64,000 bases of DNA, taken from positions 124,001 to 188,000 of the forward strand of contig NZ_JAGHKQ010000005.1 in the NCBI RefSeq assembly GCF_017742235.1, written 5' to 3'. The translations under genes and the position numbers were made by a program. Origin of the DNA: Bacillus sp. 165 (GTDB lineage: Bacteria > Bacillota > Bacilli > Bacillales > Bacillaceae_G). The stretch's first letter is position 1, and each line of letters starts with the position of its first letter. This document shows, piece by piece, positions 35,888 through 52,686 of the stretch. The notes beneath the pieces are model-generated. The model saw only the letters and a list, made by a program, of their open reading frames with translations, was not told the DNA's origin and searched no databases.

Positions 35888-36987
35888 CAACCGTCTACCT
35901 CCCCGAGCACAATATCAACGCCGCCTAAAATTGTGATTAAGTTTGCAATGTTTTCACCTTGCAGGAGCTTTGGTAAAATTTGCAGATTATAAAAAGACGG
36001 TCTTCGAAACTTCAAACGATACGGTTCTTTTTTGCCGTCACTTGCGATATAACAGCCAATTTCTCCTCTCGGTGATTCAATTCTTACATATGCTTCACCC
36101 TTCGGTGCTTTAATAATTTTCGGCACCTTGGCAAGAATCAGCTCTTCCGCCGGGAATTGCTCCACCGCTTGTTCCACGATTTTGAGGGATTCCTCAATTT
36201 CTCTCATGCGGCATATATATCGATCCCATGCATCTCCTGTATCCCCAACCGGAACATCAAAATCAAAGCGATCATAAATAGAATATGGCTCATCTTTTCG
36301 AAGATCCCACTTGACGCCCGTACAGCGCAGATTCGCTCCGCTTAAGGAATATTCGATAGCTTCTTCTTTTGTATAAATACCGATGCCCTTGACGCGATTC
36401 AGAAAGATTTCATTTCCTGTCACGAGTTCATGATAGCCATGAAGCTGTTCTCTCATATACGGTACAAACTCCCGCACCTTTTCAATCCATCCTTCCGGCG
36501 CATCCCATTTAACGCCGCCAACACGCATGTAGTTGAATGTTAAACGCGCACCGCATAATTCATTTAATAAATTAATAATCATTTCCCTTTCGCGGAATGC
36601 ATAAAGAAACGGACTGACCGCCCCAATATCCAGTAGATTTGTCCCCCACCATACAAGATGGCTGGCAATCCGTCCCAGCTCCATAGCAAGGACACGTAAA
36701 TATTCAGCGCGCTCCGGCACATCAATACCCATCATCGTCTCTACAGCATGACAGATAACATAGTTATTCGTCATGGCCGATAAATAGTCCATGCGGTCTG
36801 TATACGGAATAATTTGTGTATACTGCAGATCCTCTGCCAGCTTTTCTGTTCCACGATGAAGATACCCAATTACAGGTGTAGCTTCCTTAATGATTTCCCC
36901 GTCTATTTTAAGCACTAAACGGAATACACCATGTGTACTTGGATGCTGCGGACCAACATTAAGAAGCATTTCTTCAGTACGAATCAT
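35887..36987 (-). CDS. nuoD: Complex I subunit D (49-kDa type)
   Basis: A 366-residue quinone-site subunit related to the large subunit of NiFe hydrogenases. N-terminal MLLNVGPQHPSTHGVFRLVL contains the quinone-site His region, with HRGTEKLAE and PYTDRMDYLSAM following. The C-terminal end has DIVLGEVDG. It is separate from NuoC (not fused as NuoCD) and lies five bases after it. Confidence 0.95.
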   Translation of the reverse strand: MIRTEEMLLNVGPQHPSTHGVFRLVLKIDGEIIKEATPVIGYLHRGTEKLAEDLQYTQIIPYTDRMDYLSAMTNNYVICHAVETMMGIDVPERAEYLRVLAMELGRIASHLVWWGTNLLDIGAVSPFLYAFREREMIINLLNELCGARLTFNYMRVGGVKWDAPEGWIEKVREFVPYMREQLHGYHELVTGNEIFLNRVKGIGIYTKEEAIEYSLSGANLRCTGVKWDLRKDEPYSIYDRFDFDVPVGDTGDAWDRYICRMREIEESLKIVEQAVEQFPAEELILAKVPKIIKAPKGEAYVRIESPRGEIGCYIASDGKKEPYRLKFRRPSFYNLQILPKLLQGENIANLITILGGVDIVLGEVDG

Positions 36988-36992
36988 ATTTG

Positions 36993-38558
36993 CTACACCT
37001 CCACATCAAACGGTTCATAATCTTTACGAAGAGGATGCCCTACCCAATCATCCGGCAATAAAATACGCTTTAAGTTTGGATGCCCTTCAAAAACGATTCC
37101 CAATAAATCATAAGTTTCCCGTTCCGGCCAATTGGCTCCTTCCCAAATCGACGCGGCAGAAGCAATCTTCGGTTCTTCTCTATCAATCTTTACTTTTATA
37201 GCGACAGATTGCTTATTTTGATAAGAATATAAATGCAGATACACTTCCATATGAGTAACAAAATCCGTACCATGCAATTCAGATAAATAATTAAAAGCAA
37301 GCTGCTCATTATACTTTGAAAATTCTGCTATTTTAAAGTATTTTTCCTTATTTATCACAAGTGTCGGTACATCCTTGGACAAACGGTTAATATATGCTTC
37401 CTCAAGTGCACCCTTTCCAAAATGCTCTTCAATCACCCTTACATACTTATCTAAAAACGGCTGGTTTGGTGACGGCTTCTCTTCAGCTGGCGCAGCTTGT
37501 TCTGCTTTACCTGCTGCCCGTGCCTTCGCAGCGGCTGCGGCTTTTGCTTTGGCTGCAGCGATCGCCTTCGCCTTCTCATCGCCTCCGGCTGCCGTTCCTC
37601 CTTGCTTCGCTAGCGCGGCCGCTTTCACTTTTGCTGCTGCCGCTGCTTTCGCCTTCGCTTTTGCCTTTTCTTCATCTCCTGCTGCATCCCCGCTCCCGGC
37701 TTGCTGCTTCGCCAACGCTGCCGCTTTTGCCTTCGCGGCTGCCGCTGCTTTCGCTTTTGCTAAGGCAATCGTTTTCGCTTTTTCATCATCGTCGGCTATT
37801 CCCTCTGACTTCGACGCCGCTCTCTGCCTTGCCAGTTCCAGCGCCTTTGCCTTTGCTTCCGCTGCTGCTCGCTTCTTCGCTTCCTCTACGCTCTCCGCTG
37901 GACCTTCCTCTTTCGACGCCGCTCTCTGCTTCGCCAGTTCCAGCGCCTTCGCCTTTGCTTCCGCCGCTGCTCGCTTCTTCGCTTCCTCTACGCTCTCCGC
38001 TGGACCTTCCTCTTTCGACGCCGCTCTCTGCTTCGCCAGTTCCAGCGCCCTTGCCTTTGCTTCCGCTGCTGCTCGCTTCTTCGCTTCCTCTACGCTCTCC
38101 GCTGGACCTTCCTCTTTCGACGCCGCTCTCTGCTTCGCCAGTTCCAGCGCCTTCGCCTTTGCTTCCGCCGCGGCTCGCTTCTTCGCTTCCTCTAGGCTTT
38201 CCGCTGAACCTTCCTCTTTCGATGCGGCTCTCTGCTTCGCCAGTTCCAGTGCCTTCGCCTTTGCTTCCGCTGCTGCTCGCTTCTTCGCTTCCTCTACGCT
38301 CTCCGCTGGACCTTCCTCTTTCGACGCCGCTCTCTGCTTTGCCAGTTCCAACGCCTTCGCCTTTGCTTCCGCTGCTGCTCTTTTCTTCGCTTCCTCTATG
38401 CTTTCCGCAGCTTCATCTTGTAGCGCATTTTTGCTTTCTTCCTTCGCTTGTTGCTCTACTGCAGCTTGTCTTGCGGCAAGCTTTTTCATCGCTGCTTCTT
38501 TCGCTTTTGCAGCAGCTTCCTTTTTTAATTCATCTAAGCTCTTCTTTTCATCGCTCAT
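36993..38558 (-). CDS. nuoC: Complex I subunit C with long Ala/Lys/Glu repeat extension
   Basis: A 521-residue protein. Only the last 165 or so residues are the 30-kDa NuoC domain ([20 protein letters not shown], ending [17 protein letters not shown]). The first 355 are low complexity. Residues about 50-255 hold six near-identical 34-residue units of the type [20 protein letters not shown], then more Ala/Lys blocks. The DNA repeats every 102 bases. The composition predicts a long, rigid charged helix or coiled coil. A shorter Lys/Ala-rich extension is known in B. cereus-type NuoC; its role is unknown. The start overlaps the nuoB stop by four bases. Confidence 0.93.
   Translation of the reverse strand: MSDEKKSLDELKKEAAAKAKEAAMKKLAARQAAVEQQAKEESKNALQDEAAESIEEAKKRAAAEAKAKALELAKQRAASKEEGPAESVEEAKKRAAAEAKAKALELAKQRAASKEEGSAESLEEAKKRAAAEAKAKALELAKQRAASKEEGPAESVEEAKKRAAAEAKARALELAKQRAASKEEGPAESVEEAKKRAAAEAKAKALELAKQRAASKEEGPAESVEEAKKRAAAEAKAKALELARQRAASKSEGIADDDEKAKTIALAKAKAAAAAKAKAAALAKQQAGSGDAAGDEEKAKAKAKAAAAAKVKAAALAKQGGTAAGGDEKAKAIAAAKAKAAAAAKARAAGKAEQAAPAEEKPSPNQPFLDKYVRVIEEHFGKGALEEAYINRLSKDVPTLVINKEKYFKIAEFSKYNEQLAFNYLSELHGTDFVTHMEVYLHLYSYQNKQSVAIKVKIDREEPKIASAASIWEGANWPERETYDLLGIVFEGHPNLKRILLPDDWVGHPLRKDYEPFDVEV
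37800..38410. repeat. Six 102-bp tandem repeats within nuoC
   Basis: The block beginning TTCGCTTCCTCTACGCTCTC recurs at 37876, 37978, 38080, 38182 (diverged), 38284 and 38386 (diverged), always 102 bases apart. Copies are nearly identical in DNA as well as protein, implying recent duplication or gene conversion. Because 102 is divisible by three, copy-number change keeps the frame. Confidence 0.92.
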
Positions 38559-39073
38559 CGATTCGTCACCTGCTTTCCGGTCTTGGCTTCATAACGAATC
38601 TTTTCCTTTAATTTGTTAATTCCATAAATCAATGCCGCCGGGTTTGGTGGACACCCTGGAATATAAACATCCACAGGCACGATTTGGTCAACTCCTTTTA
38701 CAACCGCATAAGATTTAACGTACGGTCCTCCTGCTGTGGCACAAGATCCCATAGCGATGACCCATTTGGGTTCCGGCATTTGGTCGTATAAACGACGAAC
38801 GATGGGAGCCATTTTTTTCGTTACTGTTCCAGAAACAATCATAACGTCAGATTGACGAGGAGAGGTACGGAAAAATGAGCCGAACCGATCCAAATCATAG
38901 TGGGAAGAACCTACCCCCATCATCTCGATTGCACAGCATGCTAGTCCAAATGTCATCGGCCAAAGAGAATTGCTTCGAGCCCATCCCTTTAATTGTTCTA
39001 ACGTAGTAAAAAATATATTTTGTTCTAACTCTTTCATTTCATCTGGGTGAAGTTGATTGAAATTTATAGCCAT
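38555..39073 (-). CDS. nuoB: Complex I subunit B (PSST type, cluster N2)
   Basis: A 172-residue peripheral subunit holding the terminal [4Fe-4S] cluster N2. The cysteine set is [20 protein letters not shown] and [11 protein letters not shown] 39073 is chosen because AAGGTG lies five bases upstream and the product starts [10 protein letters not shown]; it overlaps the nuoA end by ten bases. Confidence 0.95.
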   Translation of the reverse strand: MAINFNQLHPDEMKELEQNIFFTTLEQLKGWARSNSLWPMTFGLACCAIEMMGVGSSHYDLDRFGSFFRTSPRQSDVMIVSGTVTKKMAPIVRRLYDQMPEPKWVIAMGSCATAGGPYVKSYAVVKGVDQIVPVDVYIPGCPPNPAALIYGINKLKEKIRYEAKTGKQVTNR

Positions 39074-39432
39074 TTTAGCACCTTCTTCTTCCAAGCATAG
39101 ATAAGACCAATAAGCAGCATCACAACAAAAATGAGCATTTCAACAAGTGCAAACAGCCCCAATTCATCGTATGCAACAGCCCATGGATATAAAAAGACCG
39201 TTTCCACATCAAAAATGACAAATAATAATGCAAAAATATAATACCGAGCATGAAAACGCACATTAGCTTCATGAAACGGTTCAATACCGCTTTCGTATGT
39301 AGTTTGCTTTGCTGCACTCGGTCTGTTTGGACGAAGCAGCTTTCCAATCGTTAATGCAACCATTGGCAGCAAAATACCTAATAATAAAAACACAACTACA
39401 ATAACATAATTGTTCTGATACACATTGAACAT
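39064..39432 (-). CDS. nuoA: Complex I subunit A
   Basis: A 122-residue, three-helix membrane subunit. Diagnostic residues are [26 protein letters not shown] and [15 protein letters not shown], with the conserved acidic DVE. The start is ATG 39432 by SD spacing (GGAGG, seven bases); an ATG directly before it is possible. It is first gene of the operon; a sigma-A-like promoter lies about 115 bases upstream. Confidence 0.94.
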   Translation of the reverse strand: MFNVYQNNYVIVVVFLLLGILLPMVALTIGKLLRPNRPSAAKQTTYESGIEPFHEANVRFHARYYIFALLFVIFDVETVFLYPWAVAYDELGLFALVEMLIFVVMLLIGLIYAWKKKVLKWL

Positions 39433-39546
39433 CATGATACCTCCCCTCAGATTTATATGTCGTCCCAAGCATATCTTCATAAAAACTTATGATGCTTTCA
39501 CATTATTTATTATTTTTTAATTTTTCAAAAAAATGTAATCGTAATC

Positions 39547-39576
39547 ATTATATCAAAGTTTAACTTCGCATGTCGA
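39547..39576 (-). promoter_or_regulatory. Probable sigma-A promoter of the nuo operon
   Basis: On the minus strand TCGACA (five of six matches to -35) is followed after 18 bases by a perfect TATAAT. Confidence 0.6.
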
Positions 39577-39666
39577 CATCTTGAATATAAGAAGCACACA
39601 ATGTATCTGATAATTTCCATTAATATATTTAAAAAGAACCCTTTTCATCTTAACACTCCCCGCTTA

Positions 39667-39694
39667 AAAGCCCGCAGGAGAACCTGCGGGCTTT
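39667..39694 (-). terminator. GC-rich hairpin after the DUF975 pseudogene
   Basis: Eleven-base perfect stem AAAGCCCGCAG with CTGCGGGCTTT and a six-base loop, followed on the minus strand by TTTTAAG. Confidence 0.85.
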
Positions 39695-39700
39695 CGATAA

Positions 39701-40209
39701 TTATAGAGCAATTTGATTTTTCTCTTTGTAATTCTGAGATATTTCCACATAAAATTGTGCCAAAGAAGCGGTGTAATAAGGTACAACCCAAATAGCCGCA
39801 ATACCCAAGGTAATAATACAAACTAATCCCCAGCCAATAAAGCTTAGTCCTAGCAAAAATAACTTCCATTTATAGCCGTCCATCCAATCAAATAAATACC
39901 CATTAACAAATTAGTAAGAAATGCTTTGCCAAAACGTTGAAATCCAGAAAATGAATCTCCCACTGTAGCAGCCTCATCGCGTACTATATGTAAGTATACT
40001 AATGCAAAGCCGAGTGCCATCGGTCCGGAGATAATTAATGAAAATACTACTCCTAATGCTTTCATGGAACTATCTTTATCAAATGGTGCTCTGATAAGTT
40101 CAGGGATAATAGAAACAATAATTCCATTTAAAAGAGCAACAATAATAGCAAAGCCCCATCTTCCTTTTAAAGATGCTCTTGCTTGTTTTTTGATTTGTCC
40201 GATCAACAT
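39701..40209 (-). pseudogene. DUF975-family membrane protein, internally deleted
   Basis: Two halves of a DUF975-type integral membrane protein. The N-terminal half from ATG 40209 reads MLIGQIKKQARASLKGRWGF and continues to LTNLLMGIYLIGW, then runs out of frame to a stop at about 39850. The C-terminal half resumes in another frame as MDGYKWKLFLLGLSFIGWG and ends near 39701. Relative to the family about 50-60 residues are missing at the junction (about 39885-39895), so a small deletion plus frameshift has inactivated the gene. It lies between the atp and nuo operons. Confidence 0.75.
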
Positions 40210-40348
40210 CGCAATACTCCTCTCCCCACTTTACTGTAAAATGATTGTTACAAAAATTATAGCATAAAATTTCCAATTTTTTGAATAGAATCTTTTTTCC
40301 TAAGCAGTGCAGTACAACCTTTCTAAAAAATTCTATGCTTTCTTATAA

Positions 40349-40390
40349 AAAAAAGACCCTAAAGAGATTTCCTCCTGTAGGGTCTTTTTT
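40349..40390 (-). terminator. Terminator of the atp operon
   Basis: Stem AAAAAAGACCCTA with TAGGGTCTTTTTT, followed on the minus strand by TTTTTTTT. It begins two bases after the atpC stop. Confidence 0.93.
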
Positions 40391-40391
40391 C

Positions 40392-40805
<414 letters not shown>

Positions 40806-40815
40806 CTAGACCTTA

Positions 40816-42258
<1,443 letters not shown>

Positions 42259-42308
42259 TTAAGAGACATGCTGTCCCTTAAAGCCCCAATTAATATTAGA
42301 GTAACTGT

Positions 42309-43175
<867 letters not shown>

Positions 43176-43287
43176 TCACCACCTTTTTGTCGGAAGTAGG
43201 CATTTGTCATGAGAAGAGAATAGGACGTGCCTACTCTCTCCATCTTTATTTCATTGCAGACAGCCGGACAAGCCGGTTCCGCTTTTC

Positions 43288-45865
<2,578 letters not shown>

Positions 45866-45991
45866 TCACTCCCTTCAAGACTCTAGTTTCGAAGATATTT
45901 AAAACGGTCTATCATTTTTTTCTCATAAAGCAATGGCGAAGAGGGTCTTCAACGAACGATCTTCGCCATTTATTATTTTGGGAAAAATCCC

Positions 45992-46246
<255 letters not shown>

Positions 46247-46258
46247 TTAAAAAGTATA

Positions 46259-47384
<1,126 letters not shown>

Positions 47385-47387
47385 CAG

Positions 47388-47612
47388 TTATTTATCTCCT
47401 GAGTAAAAGTGTTGGATAAGTCGAATCATTGCATACACGCCCGTACCTAGGCCGAGAAGTAAGCCGATGACAAGGAATAAGGGAAAGGTTCCGAATTGGT
47501 GGTCGAGCCATTGACCTCCGAAAATGCCAATCAAAATGGAACCGACTAATTGGGATAGGATGCCGGACATTAAGGCCATCGCCTTCATTGGGTTGCGTTT
47601 GTTCCCCTGCAA
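47388..47612 (-). CDS. atpZ: AtpZ-like F1Fo accessory protein
   Basis: A 74-residue, two-helix membrane protein of the AtpZ/AtpI family (SGILSQLVGSILIGIFGGQW and FPLFLVIGLLLGLGTGVYAM), thought to act in ATP synthase assembly or Mg/Ca handling. The start is TTG 47612, with GGAGGG eight bases upstream; the ATG directly next to the SD is too close and out of place. It is the first gene of the atp operon. Confidence 0.85.
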   Translation of the reverse strand: MQGNKRNPMKAMALMSGILSQLVGSILIGIFGGQWLDHQFGTFPLFLVIGLLLGLGTGVYAMIRLIQHFYSGDK

Positions 47613-47786
47613 GCGTTCATCCCTCCAATATAATAAAATCGAGGTAACTATTTGAAAAACAATTTGGTGATAGGGTAATCTTGACTCAAGTTTCCTGAGA
47701 AGATGTACAGATAATAAAGTTTGCTAATTTTTCACAAAATATATGAAATTTCGCCATTGAAAGCCCTCTCATCTGTCCCCCTTCGT

Positions 47787-47815
47787 AGCATACAATAGTG
47801 TGTTAAAAAGGTCAA
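47787..47815 (-). promoter_or_regulatory. Sigma-A promoter of the atp operon
   Basis: On the minus strand TTGACC, exactly 17 bases, then TATGCT. This is a near-consensus promoter about 175 bases before the first gene, leaving a long leader in which no further feature was recognised. Confidence 0.75.
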
Positions 47816-47894
47816 TGTGAAAGTCGAAAAAAATCTAAAAATTTAACCCTAAAGCGGAAATGTGTCGAATTTGTGACATAATACAGAATTCAAG

Positions 47895-50072
47895 CTAAAA
47901 TGTGATGGTTGCTTCTATCGTATCTTCACGATTTCCTTTTTTCGCGAAAATCACTGCCTTATAAGTTCCCTTTTTGATTTTCTCTAGGGATATGGCTTTT
48001 TTAAGAATCCCTTTCGGTACATTCTTTCTGTATTCGACAAAATCGACAAAATGAAAAGTGTCCGGATCGTACAAAACAATCCCCATTTCCTCTGCCCCAC
48101 CCGGCAAATACAGCTCGTATCGATAGGTTTCAGGCGTATCTCCTTTCTTAAGCTGAAACCCCATTAATCTTGGATAATTCGGCTCTTCTGTGAACAGTAG
48201 ATACGGCAACCGAATCAATTCTTTATTATCCCGTATTACCAAGTTTCCTTCCTGGATTCCTTTTGTTTGAGCAGATGGCGTAATATCCGCTGTAATCTCA
48301 ACTTTTCGTTTCTCACCGGGTTGTAAAACCAATGTATGCGGCACCTTCCATTGTATGCCTGTCCGGGCCGGCGGAATTTCAAAGCTGAAACGATTTGGTA
48401 CATTCAATTCATTTTGTAAGGTAATCGTGACTTTCCGTTGGAGACGCTGCTCCGTCTGTTTAAACATCCCAAACGATACCGACGAAGGATACACAAGTGC
48501 ACTCGGATACAAAGCCCGTTCCAGCTGAATTCGCCCCGCTCCTTGCTCATAAAGATGATAAGGGCGTCCATTGTCCTTATACAGCACTTTTGCATTGTTC
48601 ATAAGAGCAGCCTTTATCTGCTCCGGCGACCAATCGGGATGGGCTTGTTTCAACAATGCCGCTGCTCCTGCCACATGGGGGGCTGCCATGCTTGTGCCTT
48701 GCAGCGATAAATATCCTCCGGGGACCGTGCTCGTAATACCGATCCCGGGCGCTACTACATCTGGTTTCATTTCCCACGTCGCTGTTACTGGCCCACGGGA
48801 GCTGAATGGGGCTACCTTGTCCTGCTCTTTCAAAAAAAAGACTTTTACATATTTCTCTTTTGATTGCTTCAGCCATTCACCATTCCTTTGAGATAAAGAT
48901 GCAACAGGAATACTGACTCCCTCTACTTTCCCCATAAAACTTCCGGATACATTATTATAAATAAGAACCGCTGCGGCTCCTGCATCTTGGGCATTTTTTA
49001 CTTTTTCTGTGAAAGGGATTTGGCCCCGTTCCACCAGAACGATTTTATTTTTTACATCCTTTATGTCTTGTTTTAAGCCCAATCCACAAAACATAAATTC
49101 CATCGTTCTTGTCAACTGCCAATCCGGGGATCCTTCCATAAAAGTAAGAAGAAAACCTTTATTGCCGGCATGCAAATAAGGAGTTTGCATAGGAGGGGAA
49201 GAAGCACCTACGGAAATTGCTTGAGAAGATGCCCCGGGAGATCCCACTGTCCAAATCTGAGGTCCGGAATTACCAGATGCGGTTACTGCAACAATTCCTT
49301 TTTCTACCGCCTTATCCAATGCAACGCTTGTGGGCCAATCAGGACCATTCACATCATTTCCTAAAGACAAATTCAATATATCGACCTTATCTTCTATTGC
49401 CTTTTCAATCGCTGCAATAACTGTCTCTGTTGTTCCCAAGCCTCCGGGCCCAAGCGCACGGTATGCCCTTATTTTTGCTTCTGGAGCTACTCCCTTCACC
49501 TTACCATTTGCCGCAATTATACCAGCGACATGTGATCCATGGTTTGTTTTATACTTCCCTCTTGTTTCCATAGGATTCGTATCTTGTTCAACTGTGTCAT
49601 ATCCGCCTGTATAGTTTCTTTTTAAATCTGGATGAGTATAATCAATTCCAGTATCAATGACTCCTACTGTAATCCCTTTTCCTGTTAGTCTGTTTCCTTT
49701 CGGATCCAACTTCCCTCGAATATCAGTAGCTCCTATAAACGGGACGCTCTCCTCTACATCCGTTTTGTATACTGCAGCAGGTGTGACACGAATAATCCCC
49801 TTTATCTTTTCCAATCGTCGCAGCTCGCTTCTCTTTCCTTTTATACTAAGTCCGCATAATGCAGTTTTATATACTTGCCGAATAGTCGCGCTTGGAAGCT
49901 GTGTTCGAATTACGTCCTGTACACGGGCCAATTCTTCCTCTTTTACTTCCGCAATCACAATTTCCCATTCGTTTTCGTACCCATGTGGTGCAGATGGACG
50001 ATCAGGATAGGTCATTGCATGGGCCTGAGCAGAAAAGAGGAAGACAGACAAGAAAGTAAGTATAGAAATCAT
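47895..50072 (-). CDS. Secreted subtilisin-like serine protease, Vpr type
   Basis: A 725-residue S8 peptidase. Signal peptide at 1-19 (ending AQAHA); inhibitor-I9-like propeptide to about 105. The triad is D140 (VIDTGIDYTHPDL), H178 (NHGSHVAG) and S461 (QGTSMAAPHVAG), with oxyanion N268 in SGNSGP. A PA (protease-associated) domain is inserted at about 305-415. The C-terminal 220 residues are beta-rich, ending in an Fn3-like region. The SD AAGGAG is seven bases upstream. It occupies the place between upp and the atp operon where B. subtilis has the UDP-GlcNAc epimerase gene. Confidence 0.9.
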   Translation of the reverse strand: MISILTFLSVFLFSAQAHAMTYPDRPSAPHGYENEWEIVIAEVKEEELARVQDVIRTQLPSATIRQVYKTALCGLSIKGKRSELRRLEKIKGIIRVTPAAVYKTDVEESVPFIGATDIRGKLDPKGNRLTGKGITVGVIDTGIDYTHPDLKRNYTGGYDTVEQDTNPMETRGKYKTNHGSHVAGIIAANGKVKGVAPEAKIRAYRALGPGGLGTTETVIAAIEKAIEDKVDILNLSLGNDVNGPDWPTSVALDKAVEKGIVAVTASGNSGPQIWTVGSPGASSQAISVGASSPPMQTPYLHAGNKGFLLTFMEGSPDWQLTRTMEFMFCGLGLKQDIKDVKNKIVLVERGQIPFTEKVKNAQDAGAAAVLIYNNVSGSFMGKVEGVSIPVASLSQRNGEWLKQSKEKYVKVFFLKEQDKVAPFSSRGPVTATWEMKPDVVAPGIGITSTVPGGYLSLQGTSMAAPHVAGAAALLKQAHPDWSPEQIKAALMNNAKVLYKDNGRPYHLYEQGAGRIQLERALYPSALVYPSSVSFGMFKQTEQRLQRKVTITLQNELNVPNRFSFEIPPARTGIQWKVPHTLVLQPGEKRKVEITADITPSAQTKGIQEGNLVIRDNKELIRLPYLLFTEEPNYPRLMGFQLKKGDTPETYRYELYLPGGAEEMGIVLYDPDTFHFVDFVEYRKNVPKGILKKAISLEKIKKGTYKAVIFAKKGNREDTIEATITF

Positions 50073-50174
50073 GCATATACTCCTTTTTCTACTATCTTTT
50101 TCCTCCCTGCTTATTTTATGTAAAAATCTTTCATGTATTTATTAAATAAAAAGCGGTTCTTTCAAATGCAAAAA

Positions 50175-50195
50175 CCCCTCTTTCAAAGAGAGGGG
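50175..50195 (-). terminator. Terminator after upp
   Basis: CCCCTCTTT pairs with AGAGAGGGG (one G-T), three-base loop, followed on the minus strand by TTTTTG. Confidence 0.85.
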
Positions 50196-50201
50196 GATTC
50201 T

Positions 50202-50882
<681 letters not shown>

Positions 50883-50973
50883 TTACACTATTACCGATTG
50901 TAAACGAAAACCTACATAAGATTCAAGGGTTGCACCCCTATTTGGACGCAACCCTTCAAAAACACTATCTTAT

Positions 50974-52215
50974 TTACATATTTTTATATAAAATAAATTT
51001 CCCAGTTAATGCTTCTACACGCTTGCTTGCCTCTTCTAATGCTTCTTGACTCTCATGATTTTTTAACGTATACGCCATAATAGATGCAATTTCATCCATC
51101 TCTTCTAGGCCAAAGCCTCTGGATGTTACCGCTGCCGTTCCAATACGAATACCACTTGTTACGAACGGACTTGCTGGATCAAATGGAATCGTATTTTTAT
51201 TTACTGTAATTCCCACTTCATCTAATACATGCTCTGCTACTTTCCCAGTTAGATTTAAGCTGCGCACATCAACTAAAATCAAATGATTGTCCGTGCCGTC
51301 AGATACAAGTGTTAAACCTTCCTTTTGCAGACTTTCTGCTAAACGCTTGGAATTGCTCACAATATTTTGAGCGTATTCTTTAAAGCTATCTTGCAACGCT
51401 TCTCCGAATGCTACTGCTTTGGCAGCGATTACGTGCATTAATGGACCGCCTTGAATACCTGGAAAAATAGATTTATCAATTTGTTTTGCATATTTCTCTT
51501 TGCATAAGATCATGCCGCCACGCGGACCACGTAATGTTTTATGTGTTGTTGTCGTTACAAAATCTGCGTAAGGCACAGGATTCGGATGCAAGCCAGCTGC
51601 AACCAGACCAGCGATATGCGCCATGTCGACCATTAAATATGCGCCTACTTCATCTGCAATTTCACGGAATTTTTTAAAGTCGATTTCGCGAGGATACGCA
51701 CTTGCGCCTGCTACGATCAGCTTCGGCTTATGTGTTTTAGCTTTTTCCAACACATCTTCATAATTGATCCGATGTGTATCAGCGTCTACCCCATATTCTA
51801 CGAAGTTATATTGAACACCACTGAAGTTTACTGGACTTCCATGTGTTAAATGACCACCATGAGATAAGTTCATCCCTAATACCGTATCGCCTTGCTCAAG
51901 AATTGTAAAATAAACCGCCATGTTTGCTTGTGCACCGGAATGCGGCTGTACGTTAGCATGCTCTGCTCCAAAAATTTGCTTTGCACGGTCTCTTGCGATA
52001 TCCTCAACCACATCCACATGCTCACAGCCGCCGTAATAACGCTTGCCTGGGTAACCCTCTGCGTATTTGTTCGTTAATACAGAGCCTTGTGCTTCCATAA
52101 CTGCTTCACTTACAAAGTTCTCAGAAGCAATTAATTCGATTTTAGAGCGTTGTCTCCCTAATTCTGCCTGTATAGATTCAAATACCTTTGCGTCTTGCTG
52201 CTTTAAATGTTCCAT
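50974..52215 (-). CDS. glyA: Serine hydroxymethyltransferase
   Basis: PLP enzyme interconverting serine and glycine with tetrahydrofolate; the main one-carbon source. It has 413 residues. The PLP lysine lies in [15 protein letters not shown], and further marks are [13 protein letters not shown] and [16 protein letters not shown] 52215 has AAGGAGG six bases upstream. A weak inverted repeat (AGGGTTGC/GCAACCCT) near 50926-50960 may terminate it. A diverged PurR-box-like sequence lies near 52280, not strong enough to annotate. Confidence 0.96.
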   Translation of the reverse strand: MEHLKQQDAKVFESIQAELGRQRSKIELIASENFVSEAVMEAQGSVLTNKYAEGYPGKRYYGGCEHVDVVEDIARDRAKQIFGAEHANVQPHSGAQANMAVYFTILEQGDTVLGMNLSHGGHLTHGSPVNFSGVQYNFVEYGVDADTHRINYEDVLEKAKTHKPKLIVAGASAYPREIDFKKFREIADEVGAYLMVDMAHIAGLVAAGLHPNPVPYADFVTTTTHKTLRGPRGGMILCKEKYAKQIDKSIFPGIQGGPLMHVIAAKAVAFGEALQDSFKEYAQNIVSNSKRLAESLQKEGLTLVSDGTDNHLILVDVRSLNLTGKVAEHVLDEVGITVNKNTIPFDPASPFVTSGIRIGTAAVTSRGFGLEEMDEIASIMAYTLKNHESQEALEEASKRVEALTGKFILYKNM

Positions 52216-52686
52216 GAGAATCCTCCTTTTTCCTGAACAAACCAAACAAACACTTTAGGTTGCCCGTATCCATACTTAAAAACACGAATATTTAAATCAT
52301 AATCAACTTTAACATTCATATTTATTTCAATTTTATTTTAGCATGATTCTCCGCTATTGAGAAAGAAAAAAACTGCGGATTCTTTGGAAATGTACGAAAA
52401 ACATGAAGAGAATGCAAAAGCATTTCGAATAGCTGTACTCGTCTTACGAGAAGTCCATATGTATCATCTGTATGCCCCATTGTTCTAATCTCATAATATT
52501 CGCTCCGACTATGGTGACCTGTTCGTGCTGGTTTCCTACTTTTGCACGGATTCCACTCTTTTTGCTCCGACTCCTCGTTTTTTTGTCCCAGCTCCCTATG
52601 TTCCCATCTACATTCAATCCGAATATCCTGCATAAAAAAACCACCTCATATAAGCAATGAGATGGTTTGTACCAATACCTTGTTCT
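52216..52686. repeat. Gap before glyA with degenerate 21-bp repeat array
   Basis: No convincing gene between ywlG and glyA. At 52502-52600 related nine-base anchors (GCTCCGACT 52502, GTGCTGGTT 52525, GCACGGATT 52544, GCTCCGACT 52564, GTCCCAGCT 52585) recur at 23, 19, 20 and 21 bases. The period of seven codons leaves several frames open (for example heptads ending in KKT, KKS), which makes spurious short frames on both strands. Confidence 0.65.

Noticed and set aside
37375-38619. Very long open frames (over 400 codons) on the plus strand opposite nuoC
   Set aside because: They are composed of the complement of the Ala/Lys/Glu repeat (Ser/Phe/Ala- or Leu/Pro-rich), have no SD or family similarity, and arise because the 102-bp repeat lacks stops in all frames.
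39701-39883. A separate 60-residue membrane protein
   Set aside because: It is the C-terminal piece of a DUF975 protein whose N-terminal piece lies directly upstream in another frame.
52270-52300. PurR box before glyA
   Set aside because: AAAACACGAATATT resembles half a PurBox but has an extra base and no properly spaced partner.
52322-52644. Overlapping frames of 66-103 codons before glyA
   Set aside because: Their openness comes from the 21-bp repeat array; no SD and no recognisable protein.
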